NCBI GenBank assembly: GCA_033002965.1
Contig: JAURVB010012589.1
Span: 48,715-112,714 of the forward strand
Direction: 5' to 3'
Origin: Piper betle
Lineage: Eukaryota > Streptophyta > Magnoliopsida > Piperales > Piperaceae
DNA: 64,000 nucleotides
Shown here: piece after piece, positions 24,101 through 34,228 of the stretch
Layout: every line of letters starts with the position of its first letter
Numbering within the stretch: the stretch's first letter is position 1
Notes under the pieces: generated by a model
The model's input: the letters and a program-made list of their open reading frames with translations, nothing else
Databases searched by the model: none
What the model was told of the DNA's origin: nothing
Position numbers and translations under genes: made by a program

Positions 24101-25175
24101 ACCAAAATAACATCACATCAAAATTGTGCACTACCTGCAAGCAATCAGACAACCTAATTGAATGATGATGCATTTGTCCTGGTTGCACATTCTCTCAGAA
24201 AATAGAACTTACACATAAAATGAAGAAAAATAAATTTATGGAAAAGAGGCGCATAGAGAACCTTATTGAGGCCTTCAGTAATAGTTGCCAAAATGGGAAG
24301 AGGATCAGACAACAACTTCTGTTCAACCTGTAGAACTGCAGATCTATAGAGGGATAAGATCTCGACAATGCCGTTGGCAAGGGCCCTGCGGTAAATGCTT
24401 GGCCTCTCCGATTTCAATTTAAATGACTCTGAACTTTTCCCTGAAAAGTAATCCTTTTGAGAATGAATCCAGCTTAAATTACGACACTTCTTAGCAAAAC
24501 GCTCAAGCTCCCTATAGTAGAAACCCAGCGGGATGAGCCTTTGGATAGCATCCCTACATGTATTCACGAGGAAAAATATCATTTTACAATACTTGAACAC
24601 AAATGGTACGAGCAATAAAAAAATCTTGACAGAAGTCGGAAATACTAGATAGATTGAAATGGCTGACTATGTACGTAACTGTGCATATTTTTATATAAAT
24701 GAAAATGACAAACATCAGCAGATCAAGCAAAGCGACCAACGTGAACAACAAGAGAAGTCACAAAAGACCAAATAGCGAATTAGGGCTTACGATAAGTTCA
24801 ATCATTTACATGTATTTGGGTACCAATGGTGTGAGAAAAAATTTTAAAAAAATCTTGACAGGAGGGCAATGCCAGCTACATTCAACCACTGACTGCATAC
24901 CAAGTTATGTATATAATCATACAAATAAAAATGAAAAACACCGAATAATCTAACAAAGGTGAACAAAACAATAGCAGGTGGTGGATTTAAATTAAAAAAT
25001 TAGGGTTTAAGGCAGAAAACCTTTCGGAAGTTTCGATGAAGTTGAGATCGGAAGCAAGCTTGAAGGTGCATTCTTCGGCAATTCTGGAGTCCTCCAAAAA
25101 CTGCCCGTCCTCCCTCTCGTCGACTATGAGATCGCCGGTGTAACCCACCAAGGCCAGCAGCAGCTCGTGCAACAT
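18122..25175 (-). CDS. GCP4: Gamma-tubulin complex component 4 (GCP4), with a frameshift in exon 15
   Basis: Sixteen exons: 25021-25175, 24262-24553, 23953-24088 (one-base uncertainty), 23398-23496, 22947-23064, 21681-21953, 21319-21399, 21158-21241, 20985-21071, 20010-20065, 19674-19868, 19338-19563, 19112-19200, 18775-18928, 18370-18491 and 18122-18157. The N terminus MLHELLLALVGYTGDLIVDE is diagnostic. Conserved blocks include LLWHGHQVMYHQLASWMVYG, DMLPEYIHMRVAESILFSGK, DGWDGIALEYSIDWPLQLFF and WRVREHMAFLIRNLQFYIQV. GCP4 is a Spc97/Spc98-family subunit of the gamma-tubulin ring complex, which nucleates microtubules at the cortex and spindle. Allowing for one missing base, the coding length is 735 codons including stop, close to the plant norm. 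Exon 15 is 122 nt where 123 is needed: after LRSSRLA (18434-18437) the frame slips and ends early, although the correct phase and the last exon (ATARGVLNVIR) are preserved. A decayed copy of exon 10 lies in the preceding intron. Confidence 0.95.
20001..20610. repeat. Tandem duplication of GCP4 exon 10 plus flanking intron
   Basis: Positions about 20007-20215 and 20401-20610 are homologous copies, about 395 bp apart. Shared blocks include ATGCAGCCTGCACTATAG, CAATGTCAACCATGTG, TTTCATCCCAATCACAGCC (TTTATCCCAATCACAACC in the second copy) and AAGACTCATCCCA. The copy at 20010-20065 is the real 56-nt exon 10. The other (exon-like part about 20408-20443) has lost 20 nt from the middle but keeps a CAG acceptor and a CAG-GTTGC donor. 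Confidence 0.85.
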
Positions 25176-27963
25176 GCCCTTTTTCCGTAACAGCGAGAAC
25201 CGACGCAAGAACGGTACTAAACCTCAATGATCCACAACGCCAACAAGAACCAACTCAACCAAATCGTTCAACATCTCCAATTGAACTGGCACCGGCGAGT
25301 TGACAAACCAATTAAACAGCATCAAACGACGTCAAAGAATGCGGGATTGGAAGAAGTCACCACAAAAAATTGAACGAAGCAACACCTGGGCAGGCGCAAG
25401 CCATGGTATGAATTACGATCGAAGAGGGAGAAAGGGGGATGCAACCTCCCTCCCAAATGTGTTTTTCTTGTTTTTGAATAGCACGCCCTCTCTCTTTATT
25501 AGTAACCTTTCTTTTCATTTCATTTTATTTCAAATAAAAATGGTGGTGTGGACAAAAAAAAGCTAACATTTTAACAACTTTTTCAATTTTATGTTTCTTT
25601 CGTGACAACCAAAAACTCCAACTTGCTCGACTAATGTGTTCGGTATAAATAGAATATATCCACGATTTGATTTTAAATTAATATTAATGAATATAATTAT
25701 TCAAATTAAGCAACCTTATTTTTAAAACGCATCTTTGCTCCAACAACTTTCCGATGTTAACTCCACTCTTTATAGCTTTTGAATCAAATTCTACAGATGA
25801 TTTTTTAAAGATCGATTTAATTTCTTAAATTATAGTGTACAACTTATCAAAATATATTATCTTTATTATGGATTAGTTACATCTATATTTTAAGTAGTGT
25901 AAGTTAATTATTTATTAATTTTAAATGTTAAAAAATAATGTATGCTAATTTTATATAATTAAAAAATTAATATAAATAACTTCGAGTTAACTTGAAGTCA
26001 TTCTCATAATTCGCACAAATATATGTATCAAACAAGTAATAATAATAAAGTAATAAGCAAATATCGTTCCCATAAAGATTTATAGTTTACACCTTACTTT
26101 TGCTCATTGTATATTATTTAATTAATTATTTAAATAGACACAAAAATAGAACAAACAATCAAAAGTCCTACTCTAATTCTAACTCAAGGCAAGGACGTCA
26201 ACTTAAAAAGATAATTATCAAATTATTCTGAAAGTCAAGTTTCAAAGTTCTTTCAATGAAACGAGACATTTATGGTGTTTAACTTTAACCCAATTAAGTT
26301 ACAATATAGACTTATCATTTGTTGCCAATTTATCATTTGATTAGGATTGATATTCAATGAAACAAAGATAATTGAAACGGGTTGTCGTAACATATTACAA
26401 TTTATCTCTATTGATCCACTTATTACGTATGTGTGCACAAGAGGACGCTGAAATACATTGAGATGAACTATTCCACAAAGATATTAATGACAACGGGTGT
26501 ATATTTACTTCAACATTATAAACGATTTTAATCAAGATATCATTAATTTTCATATGTCTATGCAAAAGCAATTCTCTTTATCGTATAAAAGTCATGTTAA
26601 GTTATTAAAAAATTAAAACCCAAATAGAATAATCTTACCCTTGATCAAATATAAAAGGTAAAAAGTACAACTCTACATCATATAATAATTAATATTCATT
26701 ATTCATCTTAAATCAATGACATGTGGTTCATGTATGCCCTAGCATGATTTTTTCTCTGACTGAGTTGATCTCTTGCAAATTGGCTGCGCGGCTTCTCTTC
26801 CTCAACCTCCCAAAACATCTCATTCTTACAACTCAGAGAATATGCATAGTTCAAGACTTTGAGGTCTGAAAGAAAAAAGATTAAGAAGAAAAAAATGTTA
26901 TACAAGTAAGTGAATGTGTATCTTTATAACAATTCGAGGTAAGTGATTTTTGGAAAATTTTAAACTTCTACGGGGCTTCCTTTGCCCTCCTACAATTTAT
27001 GTCCACTTCATGTTATCATTACTTATATGTTGATATGTGATTTTTTCTTCGGCTGCAAAGTATTTTTCTTTCTAATTTATCTTTTTAAATCCTAGGCATT
27101 AACTTAAACTGGTCATCATTTTTTGATGGGCGATGTCACAATAAGACACTTTATTGGTTAAGTATTACTTGATCACTTTCTTAAGAGCTTCCACTTGGAG
27201 ACCACAACATGATTAAAGCATATAATCTATTTAATAACTCCCCACCTTGCTTAAGATAAATAACATTGATTAAATAAAACTAGACCGTAAAGCAATAAAA
27301 GTTCATATTTTATTTATATCGAATCCTTATTTTATAATGAAATTGAGAACAAAAATATGCTAAAACATTTAAAATGCATTTAAATCTACTGAAAAATTTG
27401 ACTCTTTAAGAGAGTTATCTGTCGCCTCCACTCAATGGTATGCTGAGTCAAGTATGATTTTCAAAATTTTAAATTATGCTAATAAATTGATTGGTTTTAT
27501 ATTTGTAAAATTGAGAAAGCAGAGAAGTAAAGTTTAGAGTGCGAAAAGTAGCAAATATGGAAAGGGGGAGAAATTGTATAAAAGGGAAATTTATCAATAT
27601 ATATATTTTTAGAGAATTAATCTAACAATAAATAATCTTCACGGCTTTCACACCCGGATTGAAAAATCTTTACGACCAAGTTCAATTGTCCAAGAAGAAG
27701 CTCACACAAATTGACCAATCTTCTCGGGCATGTTTGGTTCAAGTTCTGCCTCGTCTGTCGTGGTCACTTGGCGAAGAAGCAACTCATACAAACTTCGTTC
27801 CGCCTCGTCTGTCTTTCACCATCGTCTATGAATAGCTCACACCTTTCTGATCACTCTGTCTCCCTCTCGTAACACTCCACCTCCGTCGCCATCATTATCC
27901 TTAACAAACTTATTATCCCAGCTGCCTCCTTGTTTGATTATCAATACCTTGAGTGACACAACA
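25176..27963. other. GCP4 promoter region and AT-rich spacer
   Basis: Positions 25176-25450 are the likely 5' UTR and promoter of GCP4. The rest is AT-rich. A minus-strand frame at 26708-26905 ends after a CAG acceptor-like site (SCKNEMFWEVEEEKPRS), but I recognise no family and find no partner exon. Confidence 0.4.
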
Positions 27964-28194
27964 ATGGTGATGAGCTGCTATCAAGAGGTACTGGCCGGGC
28001 ATTAATGGGCAAAGTTTTACGTTATTATGGCTAAACATCGCTTCATTTTATGTTCTGTTTTGAACTGGCAGGACTATGTAAAAGAACTCAAGACGGGTGT
28101 CACTGTTTACTTGCCGGTGGGTGCCGCCCAGGACACATATGCTAGAGGCAGAAAAGTAGAAATGCTACATAATATTGCCTTTCATCCAATCTAA
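27964..28194 (+). CDS. Candidate two-exon micro-gene, 48 residues, unknown
   Basis: A possible gene with exon 1 at 27964-27987 (MVMSCYQE), a GT...AG intron of 84 nt, and exon 2 at 28072-28194 starting DYVKELKTGVTVYLPVG and ending at a TAA. The junction is phase 0 and CTGGCAG is a good acceptor. Leader-like CT/CA-rich sequence precedes the ATG. I recognise no homologue. It could equally be the broken remains of a larger gene or chance splice-like sites, so confidence is low. Confidence 0.25.
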
Positions 28195-28286
28195 CGTCCG
28201 AAACTTTAAACAGTTACCAATTAGTCGCTATACATATCTTGGACCGACGTTCTCCCCCAATGCTCTTCACCATATTTTTTGTATAA

Positions 28287-28382
28287 TTTTCCATTACATG
28301 AGTTTTCGATGGAATAGATTTCTGAATAACAGGTTTGAAGATTCCATTCTTACTTCTGAAAGAAAACTCATGTAATGGAAAA
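28287..28382. repeat. Perfect 21-bp inverted repeat, 54-bp loop
   Basis: Positions 28287-28307 and 28362-28382 are exact reverse complements (core TTCCATTACATGAGTTTTC). Partial pairing may continue into the loop (GATGGAAT against ATTCCAT). It could be a MITE end pair, an attenuator-like hairpin or a small-RNA precursor. No flanking duplication was seen. Confidence 0.7.
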
Positions 28383-28677
28383 GAACGAGAGACAAAGACC
28401 CCTTTTCTGGCGATGCCATTTATTATATTGATGCGTAATAATAAAACTAAAGAAAATTAGATATCTCTACGATATTATAACTCAATGTTCGTGCAAAGAT
28501 TTTTACATTGATGAAGAATTTCTGGAACGAAACACCCCTTGACACTCATTCAAGGAGTTTTCATGTTCGATGTATTTAATCAGGTTTTTTTCGTTTAAAA
28601 AAACGAAGTTCAAATCGTTCTAATCTGCATGGATGTCTTATCGAAACCGCAAAAACAAATTAAAGATACAAACTTTT
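28383..28677. other. Short spacer, nothing recognised
   Basis: AT-rich sequence between the hairpin and the NOC2-like relic. It may contain further decayed sequence from the same duplicated fragment, but I could not align it. Confidence 0.35.
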
Positions 28678-29109
28678 CTGGCGTGTATGCTATCGTCTCA
28701 TTGTCTGTCATCCGTTTGAGAATATGCAGAGCATTCCCAAGATACTAATTCACTAAACTCCATACTTCATCCATTCCTCGCCATTCATCAATTTGATCAT
28801 ACTTTCCTAGTTACCTTCAGTACATGGAAGCTTCAGCAATTCCCGCCATATCCCATCCATTTCACTTGGGGGAAATAACATTATTTTGTTGAACACAGTG
28901 GTAGACATGTCATTGAACTTTGTCCCATCACGTTCATCACCATAATGGCATGCAGTTAGAAAAGCTTTCATCAAATTATGTATATAGGTAATAACGTTAT
29001 TTGACGGTTTGGAAATCTCCTCCAAAGTGGCTCGAGAATCTGGCTCTTCCATTTCACTTTCTGAATTCTCATACATATAATCACCTAGTGCATGATTAGC
29101 CATACAAAG
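28678..29109 (-). pseudogene. NOC2 (nucleolar complex protein 2) pseudogene fragment
   Basis: Read on the minus strand, the frame gives KAFLTACHYGDERDGTKFND, then STTVFNKIMLFPPSEMDGIW and RELLKLP. It continues past an in-frame TAG (near 28812) as ESMIKLMNGEEWMKYGV, then, one base out of frame, as YLGNALHILKRMTDNETIAY. This order matches the middle of NOC2 (REBELOTE-type in plants), a nucleolar factor for 60S ribosome assembly. A nonsense codon and a frameshift, no start, and loss of both flanks mark it as a pseudogene. No intron interrupts the aligned part. The upstream side is cut at 29109 by the insertion of a solo LTR, so that break is younger than the duplication. Confidence 0.8.
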
Positions 29110-32022
29110 TGTAAAACCTGTGACTCGAGTCAAGGTTTTACGTTACCGTACCAGTCGGTTCAACCGTTGGTTCGAGTCGAGTCAGTTTTATAAACCGCGT
29201 GTTGAGTCGAGGCCAGCCGTGAGTTATTAGCGATGAAAGTCAGGTGTACCTGAATATATGATGATAATGTCGAGAAGATGGCGAGATATGGGTTATCAGA
29301 ATATATGAAAGTATGCAGTATTTTTTCTTTTTATATGTTTGATCGTAGAAATAGTTTTAGGCCGAATAACGCATTAGGACGCGTTGGATTATAGTCGGGG
29401 GGTTATTAGTTATAGAGCATGTCATTGGATGTCGTTGTGTTTGTTTTATTTTATGAGATTTTTCCATATTTTTCTAGATTTTTTAGAATTTATTTCGAAC
29501 TAGTTATTATTTTGACTCGAGTAGGAATCGAGTCAATACTTAATTACGAAACTGCCATTGAGGGTATTTTTCTCCCTCCCGACACTTACCCTCCCAAAAC
29601 CCTCGCCGCTGTGTGTTGCCGTTGCCACCGCCGCCACCGACGCCGCCCTGCCGCTGTTCGACGCCGCTCCGCCTTGCCGTGCCGCCCTGACCGACCCCGG
29701 CCACCGATTGCCTGCCGACGCGCCGCCGCGATGCCGCAAAGCTGCCTCGGTCGTCGCCACTCCGAGCCTGATTCCGTCGTCGTCCGGGCCGTGCCGCCGC
29801 CGCTGTGACCCCGACGACCACCCTTTTGCCGTCGCCGACGTTTCCCCATCATCCCGACCACCGTCGAGGTCGGCCGTAGCCCCGATCGGAGCACGCCGCC
29901 ACCGCCGCCTATTTTCGACGCCGCCGTCGATGACCATCGCCGCCTCGGCTACCTTGCTTGACACCACCATTGGACCAAGCTCGTCGAGCTGGTGCCGATA
30001 GACCCCCTGATTGCCCCGTCCCGAATCATCGCCGGAAAACCGTTGGAATCCGCCGGAAAATTGCCGACACTCGCCGGAAAACCGCCGGAAAATTGGATTC
30101 GTGGGAAATTTGCCGGATCATCTACCGAACGCACCCGGTCCAATCTGATCGGACTTCGGACGCTGCTAGGTGCCGAATTCGAGTTTCGAGCCACGAAATG
30201 GAAACCCTAGCTGTCGCCGATTTTCGACGACGCGAGGTATAATTTATTTTAACTTAATTATTTGAAAGTATTGATTATTAGAATTGCATTCTAGGATTGG
30301 TGAATTGGGTGTTATAATAATATATATAAATGTAGATTTGATTAAAGATAAAATATGAAATTTCTTTGAATGAGTAGTGTTAAAAATGGAGGCTAAGAAA
30401 CTAATTAGGGTAACTAGGTAATGATCATGATCTAATGCAAACTAGCCTAAGTAGACTTGCTAGAATTGATATAGGTTGATGTGTGTTGATTGATACGTGA
30501 TTGTGTTGATTGTGTGTGCATGCTATAGGATGCTGTGATTCATCATGCAGGCGTTAGTTTTTAGCTTAATTGTGTAGGTACGGTGTAGGAGCTTGCCGCC
30601 TAAGCGCGTGGACCCGTTTGGAGCTTCTACCAGGTCCGTTTAGGACTCGTTCTATGTTTTTACGCTACTCTATTGTGTATTTGATTTATCATGTGCAGGA
30701 CGAGTTAAGTGGCATTTTATCGGATCCCACTTAACTCGGGCCATTTAGCCAACGATTTTTCGGATTAATAACCCTCGAGGATGAGATCCCTCGAGTTTGT
30801 TTTCGAACTTCAGATCTAGCTCACGATGCCTTCGGGCCTATTGTATAAATCCCAACCTAGACCTATATATATGTATAGTTTTCGCATTTTCAGTGTGAGA
30901 TTGAATGAGGGAAATCCGATTACCGTGCTACGCGAGCAGGCACGTGTGAGTCGATAGTGGGCTTTGGAATGGTGTATGAGCCGTTTCATTCCCGAGGGAT
31001 CCTGACAACTCCACCTTTGAGTTCCTCAAACCCGGAGAAGTGTGGAGGTTCACGGGTACTGCAATGCAGCGTATGTCTAGACTTATGGTTTCAAAGGGTA
31101 CTAAAGGCGACTGCCTGAGAGTACTCGGCCTTCGTGCTCAAGGCCAGGAGTAATATGGAAGGTGCAGAGGGCGGAAAGGAATGAGATTTGATGCGAGAAG
31201 CGATAGAGAAATGGCCAAGGTATGAGAATGAGAAAGAAAGGGGGACGCTGTCGACCCGAGGGCGACGGCTCCCAATGTGCCCTGATGAGAGTTCTTGAGG
31301 AAGTATATGGTTTTCATTCAACAGGAGAGTTTGCTCTCCTGTGCCAGATTGATATTAGTTATTTTCCGGGCCGGTAACACTCGTTACTGACGGTTTTTCT
31401 ATATATATGTAGGTGAGGAATGCGAGCAATGAAAGCTGTCGGGATTGCAGAGGAGCAACACGGAACCGCACACACATGTACCTGCCGCGTGTAATGTATA
31501 ATGATGGTTGTTTAATGCTGTGTGAATGATTGTTAGAATGTTTTTGTCTTGATGAATTGTCTGTTATGAAATGAACGGATAGATGTGAATGAGCAGGGAG
31601 CCTTGGAGTTCAGCCTTGGCTTAGATGAAAACAAATGAGATAATAATGGAATGTCGCGGTAGATTGTTATATTTTGTTGTATTTTGATAAAATATTTATA
31701 TACCTTTGTTGTGGACAGGTTGACCCTTATTGCACTTTTAGGAGAAATTCTGTCTGTTTTTACGTAGTAGTATATATTTTCTTTTGGTTTCTCATTTATT
31801 ATTTTGTCTTATTTTTTGCTTGTACATCATAGCATGCATGTAGGACCGCGTTAGAACCCAATTGTTCCCATTCATGCATTTCATGTTTGCATCTCCATCT
31901 TGAGACGCCGAGGGCAGATCCGGGTCGGCTTAACCGAATACAGTAGACTAGCGAACGGTTCGGTCGCCGGTGACATTTTCGGGTCGGTTCACGGGTGTGC
32001 CGAAACGGGGTGTTACACAAAG
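29105..32022 (+). mobile_element. Solo long LTR (about 2.9 kb) with 5-bp target duplication
   Basis: The element runs from 29110 (TGTAAAACCTGTGACTCGAG) to 32017 (CGGGGTGTTACA) and is flanked on both sides by CAAAG (29105-29109 and 32018-32022). It has TG...CA ends and no internal retroviral coding sequence, so it is a solo LTR left by recombination. Homologous copies lie on the minus strand at 42834-45457 and 42169-47067, and a fourth starts at 63904. The GC-rich part at 29590-30200 encodes overlapping frames on several strands that are not genes; it includes repeated CGCCGGAAAA motifs at about 30030-30110. The TGTAA...GTGTTACA ends and large LTR suggest a Ty3/gypsy lineage, but no polymerase is present to confirm this. 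Confidence 0.85.
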
Positions 32023-32402
32023 AACCATTGTTCTCCCATACCCAATACCCAGCATCGTTTCCAAACCCATCAACATCCCCAATCTTCAGACCAAACATGC
32101 CCACAACCAACGCCGAATCGGAGCCCGCAGCGACGGCAGGAATCTAGAGGTGCAGCGACGGCGCTTCCTACAAGGGCAGCGGAGGTTGCGGTCAAACTGA
32201 GAGAGCACGGAGAGGTCGAGTAGCTGGTCGACTGAGGAGGGGAAGTACGGGTACTCGCAGGCAAGGAGGTTAGTACTAGTGGTGACCGGGTTCGACGGCG
32301 TTAGCTAGATCTCCACCTTCCTAGCATCGTCACAGCCGGATATATTTATCTATATATACTCTATCTATCACTGTGTTATCTATCTATCTATCTATACTAT
32401 CT

Positions 32403-32441
<39 letters not shown>

Positions 32442-34228
32442 ATTAAGGTGAAATCTTTTACATTGATATTGACATGGGCGCCGCCGGAAAGTGCACGAGG
32501 AAAAACAAATTGGGGAAGTAGACGACTCGCGTACTGCGTATAGCTTATATGAGTGGGAGGAGTAGACAACTATTGGCCTTTGAAAGAAAGAAATATTGGG
32601 TTAAAAAAAAGAAGAAAATCTTGGCCTCGACTAGTTGTTTATTTTTTATTATTGACTAATATCCTAATAATTTATTCTTATTAAGGCTTGGATTTAAACA
32701 GCCCTGGCCATGGTTGGCAACAAATATTTTCATGTCTAATTTCTATCTTTCCTTTTAGGCTTCGTTGGATTAATAGATTTCGATAAAAAAAAGAAAAATA
32801 TATTTTTTTGGAAAGTTAAGAATGTTTGGATTGAAAGAAAATGGGTTAAGGTAAAAAGTTAATTTTTTTGTAGAGTGGGCCCCAATAAAAAATCTCTTCT
32901 CAAAATATTTGTCCACAAAATTTATAAGAAAACGTGAGACAAGAAAAGTAGTCCTAATCTTCCTTTTATCTTTTAACCTTTAATCCAAACAGATAGGAGA
33001 AATGGTGCTTTTGTTTTGTTTTGTTTTCTTTTTCTTTGTTAAATCATTTTTTTCTTTCTCTCATAATTTATCAAGCCAAACAGACTCCTAAATAATTTTA
33101 AATATTTCATATTTATTTAATATAAAATTTTAAATAAACTTACAGTAGGATCTTATGTGGATTATGTAGTAAGACTCTTGCAACAAATCTAAGAATTCTA
33201 TTATTTTTAATGCGTATATTTTGAATCAAGAAAGAGTTAAATTATAAATAATTAAGAAAAATTATCTTGACGAAAATTGTCAAGTCGCAAAAAATCCTTC
33301 TATTTTCTGCTCCTCACGGGAAACATGTTTTATTCACATAACTTGTTTTGATGATCAAAATCTTTATGGGGATCTTCATAAGGGCAATTTGAGAGGTATA
33401 TTTTGTATTAGCTTATAAAAAACTGAGTTGTGTTATACACATTTGTGCACGCGTCTGTGTAATGGCATACAATATCTTACTGAGTTTCATTGTAAATGCA
33501 GTACATCATGAAGCGATTTGGGATTTTTGTATATATATATATTTATTTATTAGTAGTTATGTATATAAGAGTTTAGATACATAACTATTAATATATATAC
33601 ACATATATATAGAACTCCCAAAGCGCAAAGTAATCACATTTATGTTTAAATGTATATATATTAAATTTCTAAAATCCTAAAAATTAATAATATGTTAAGC
33701 TGCGGAACTTGATGCAACAATTGAAAAGTTGTTCCCCTGGGATTTTGGTCAGTCGTAAAAGAAACACTGGGGTGAAAGGGCCTCTGTCAAACAATCCTAT
33801 TCCAACACATGATTCCATTTTTGCTCCTTAAAAAAAAATCAATATATGCTGAAAACCACTTGTATAAACAATCGGATCCATATAGTGACATGTTTTGAGC
33901 TCCAAAACATCATTTGCTAACACTCTTCTCCCTCCAAAATTTTGTGGCTCGTCTGAGAAGTTCGAACAGTTTCAAGCCAATTGAGACTTTTTAAGTTCTC
34001 TTGATCACCGGGCAATTGAAAATTAAAATTACCTCCGGAAGGGCATGTTCAAATTGCTCACGGAGTAACTCTTCTGGAATGGTTAGTTCTGCTCACAAAC
34101 GGCGTAATAAATGATAACGAGCAAGAATTCACTAGGATGAGCAGTAGCTTTTTCAGAACCAGCATTACACCTATGAGCAATGTTCTTGTATGGACTCCCA
34201 ACTCTCTGTACCTTCAGACATGGGCACC
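32023..34228. other. Spacer between solo LTR and CAP-D3
   Basis: Positions 32023-32330 are GC-richer with short frames on both strands, of unknown origin. From 32600 the DNA is AT-rich. Positions 33850-34228 lie 3' of CAP-D3 and probably include its 3' UTR. Confidence 0.45.
32340..32440. repeat. (CTAT)n and (TA)n compound microsatellite
   Basis: CTAT units near 32345-32405 run into about 18 TA units at about 32404-32440. The minus-strand ORF that crosses it is not a gene. Confidence 0.9.

Noticed and set aside
29533..30242. Overlapping ORFs up to 147 codons on both strands
   Set aside because: They lie wholly inside the solo LTR in a GC-rich segment that recurs in the related LTR copy at 44.6-45.0 kb. 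No homology to any family is apparent.
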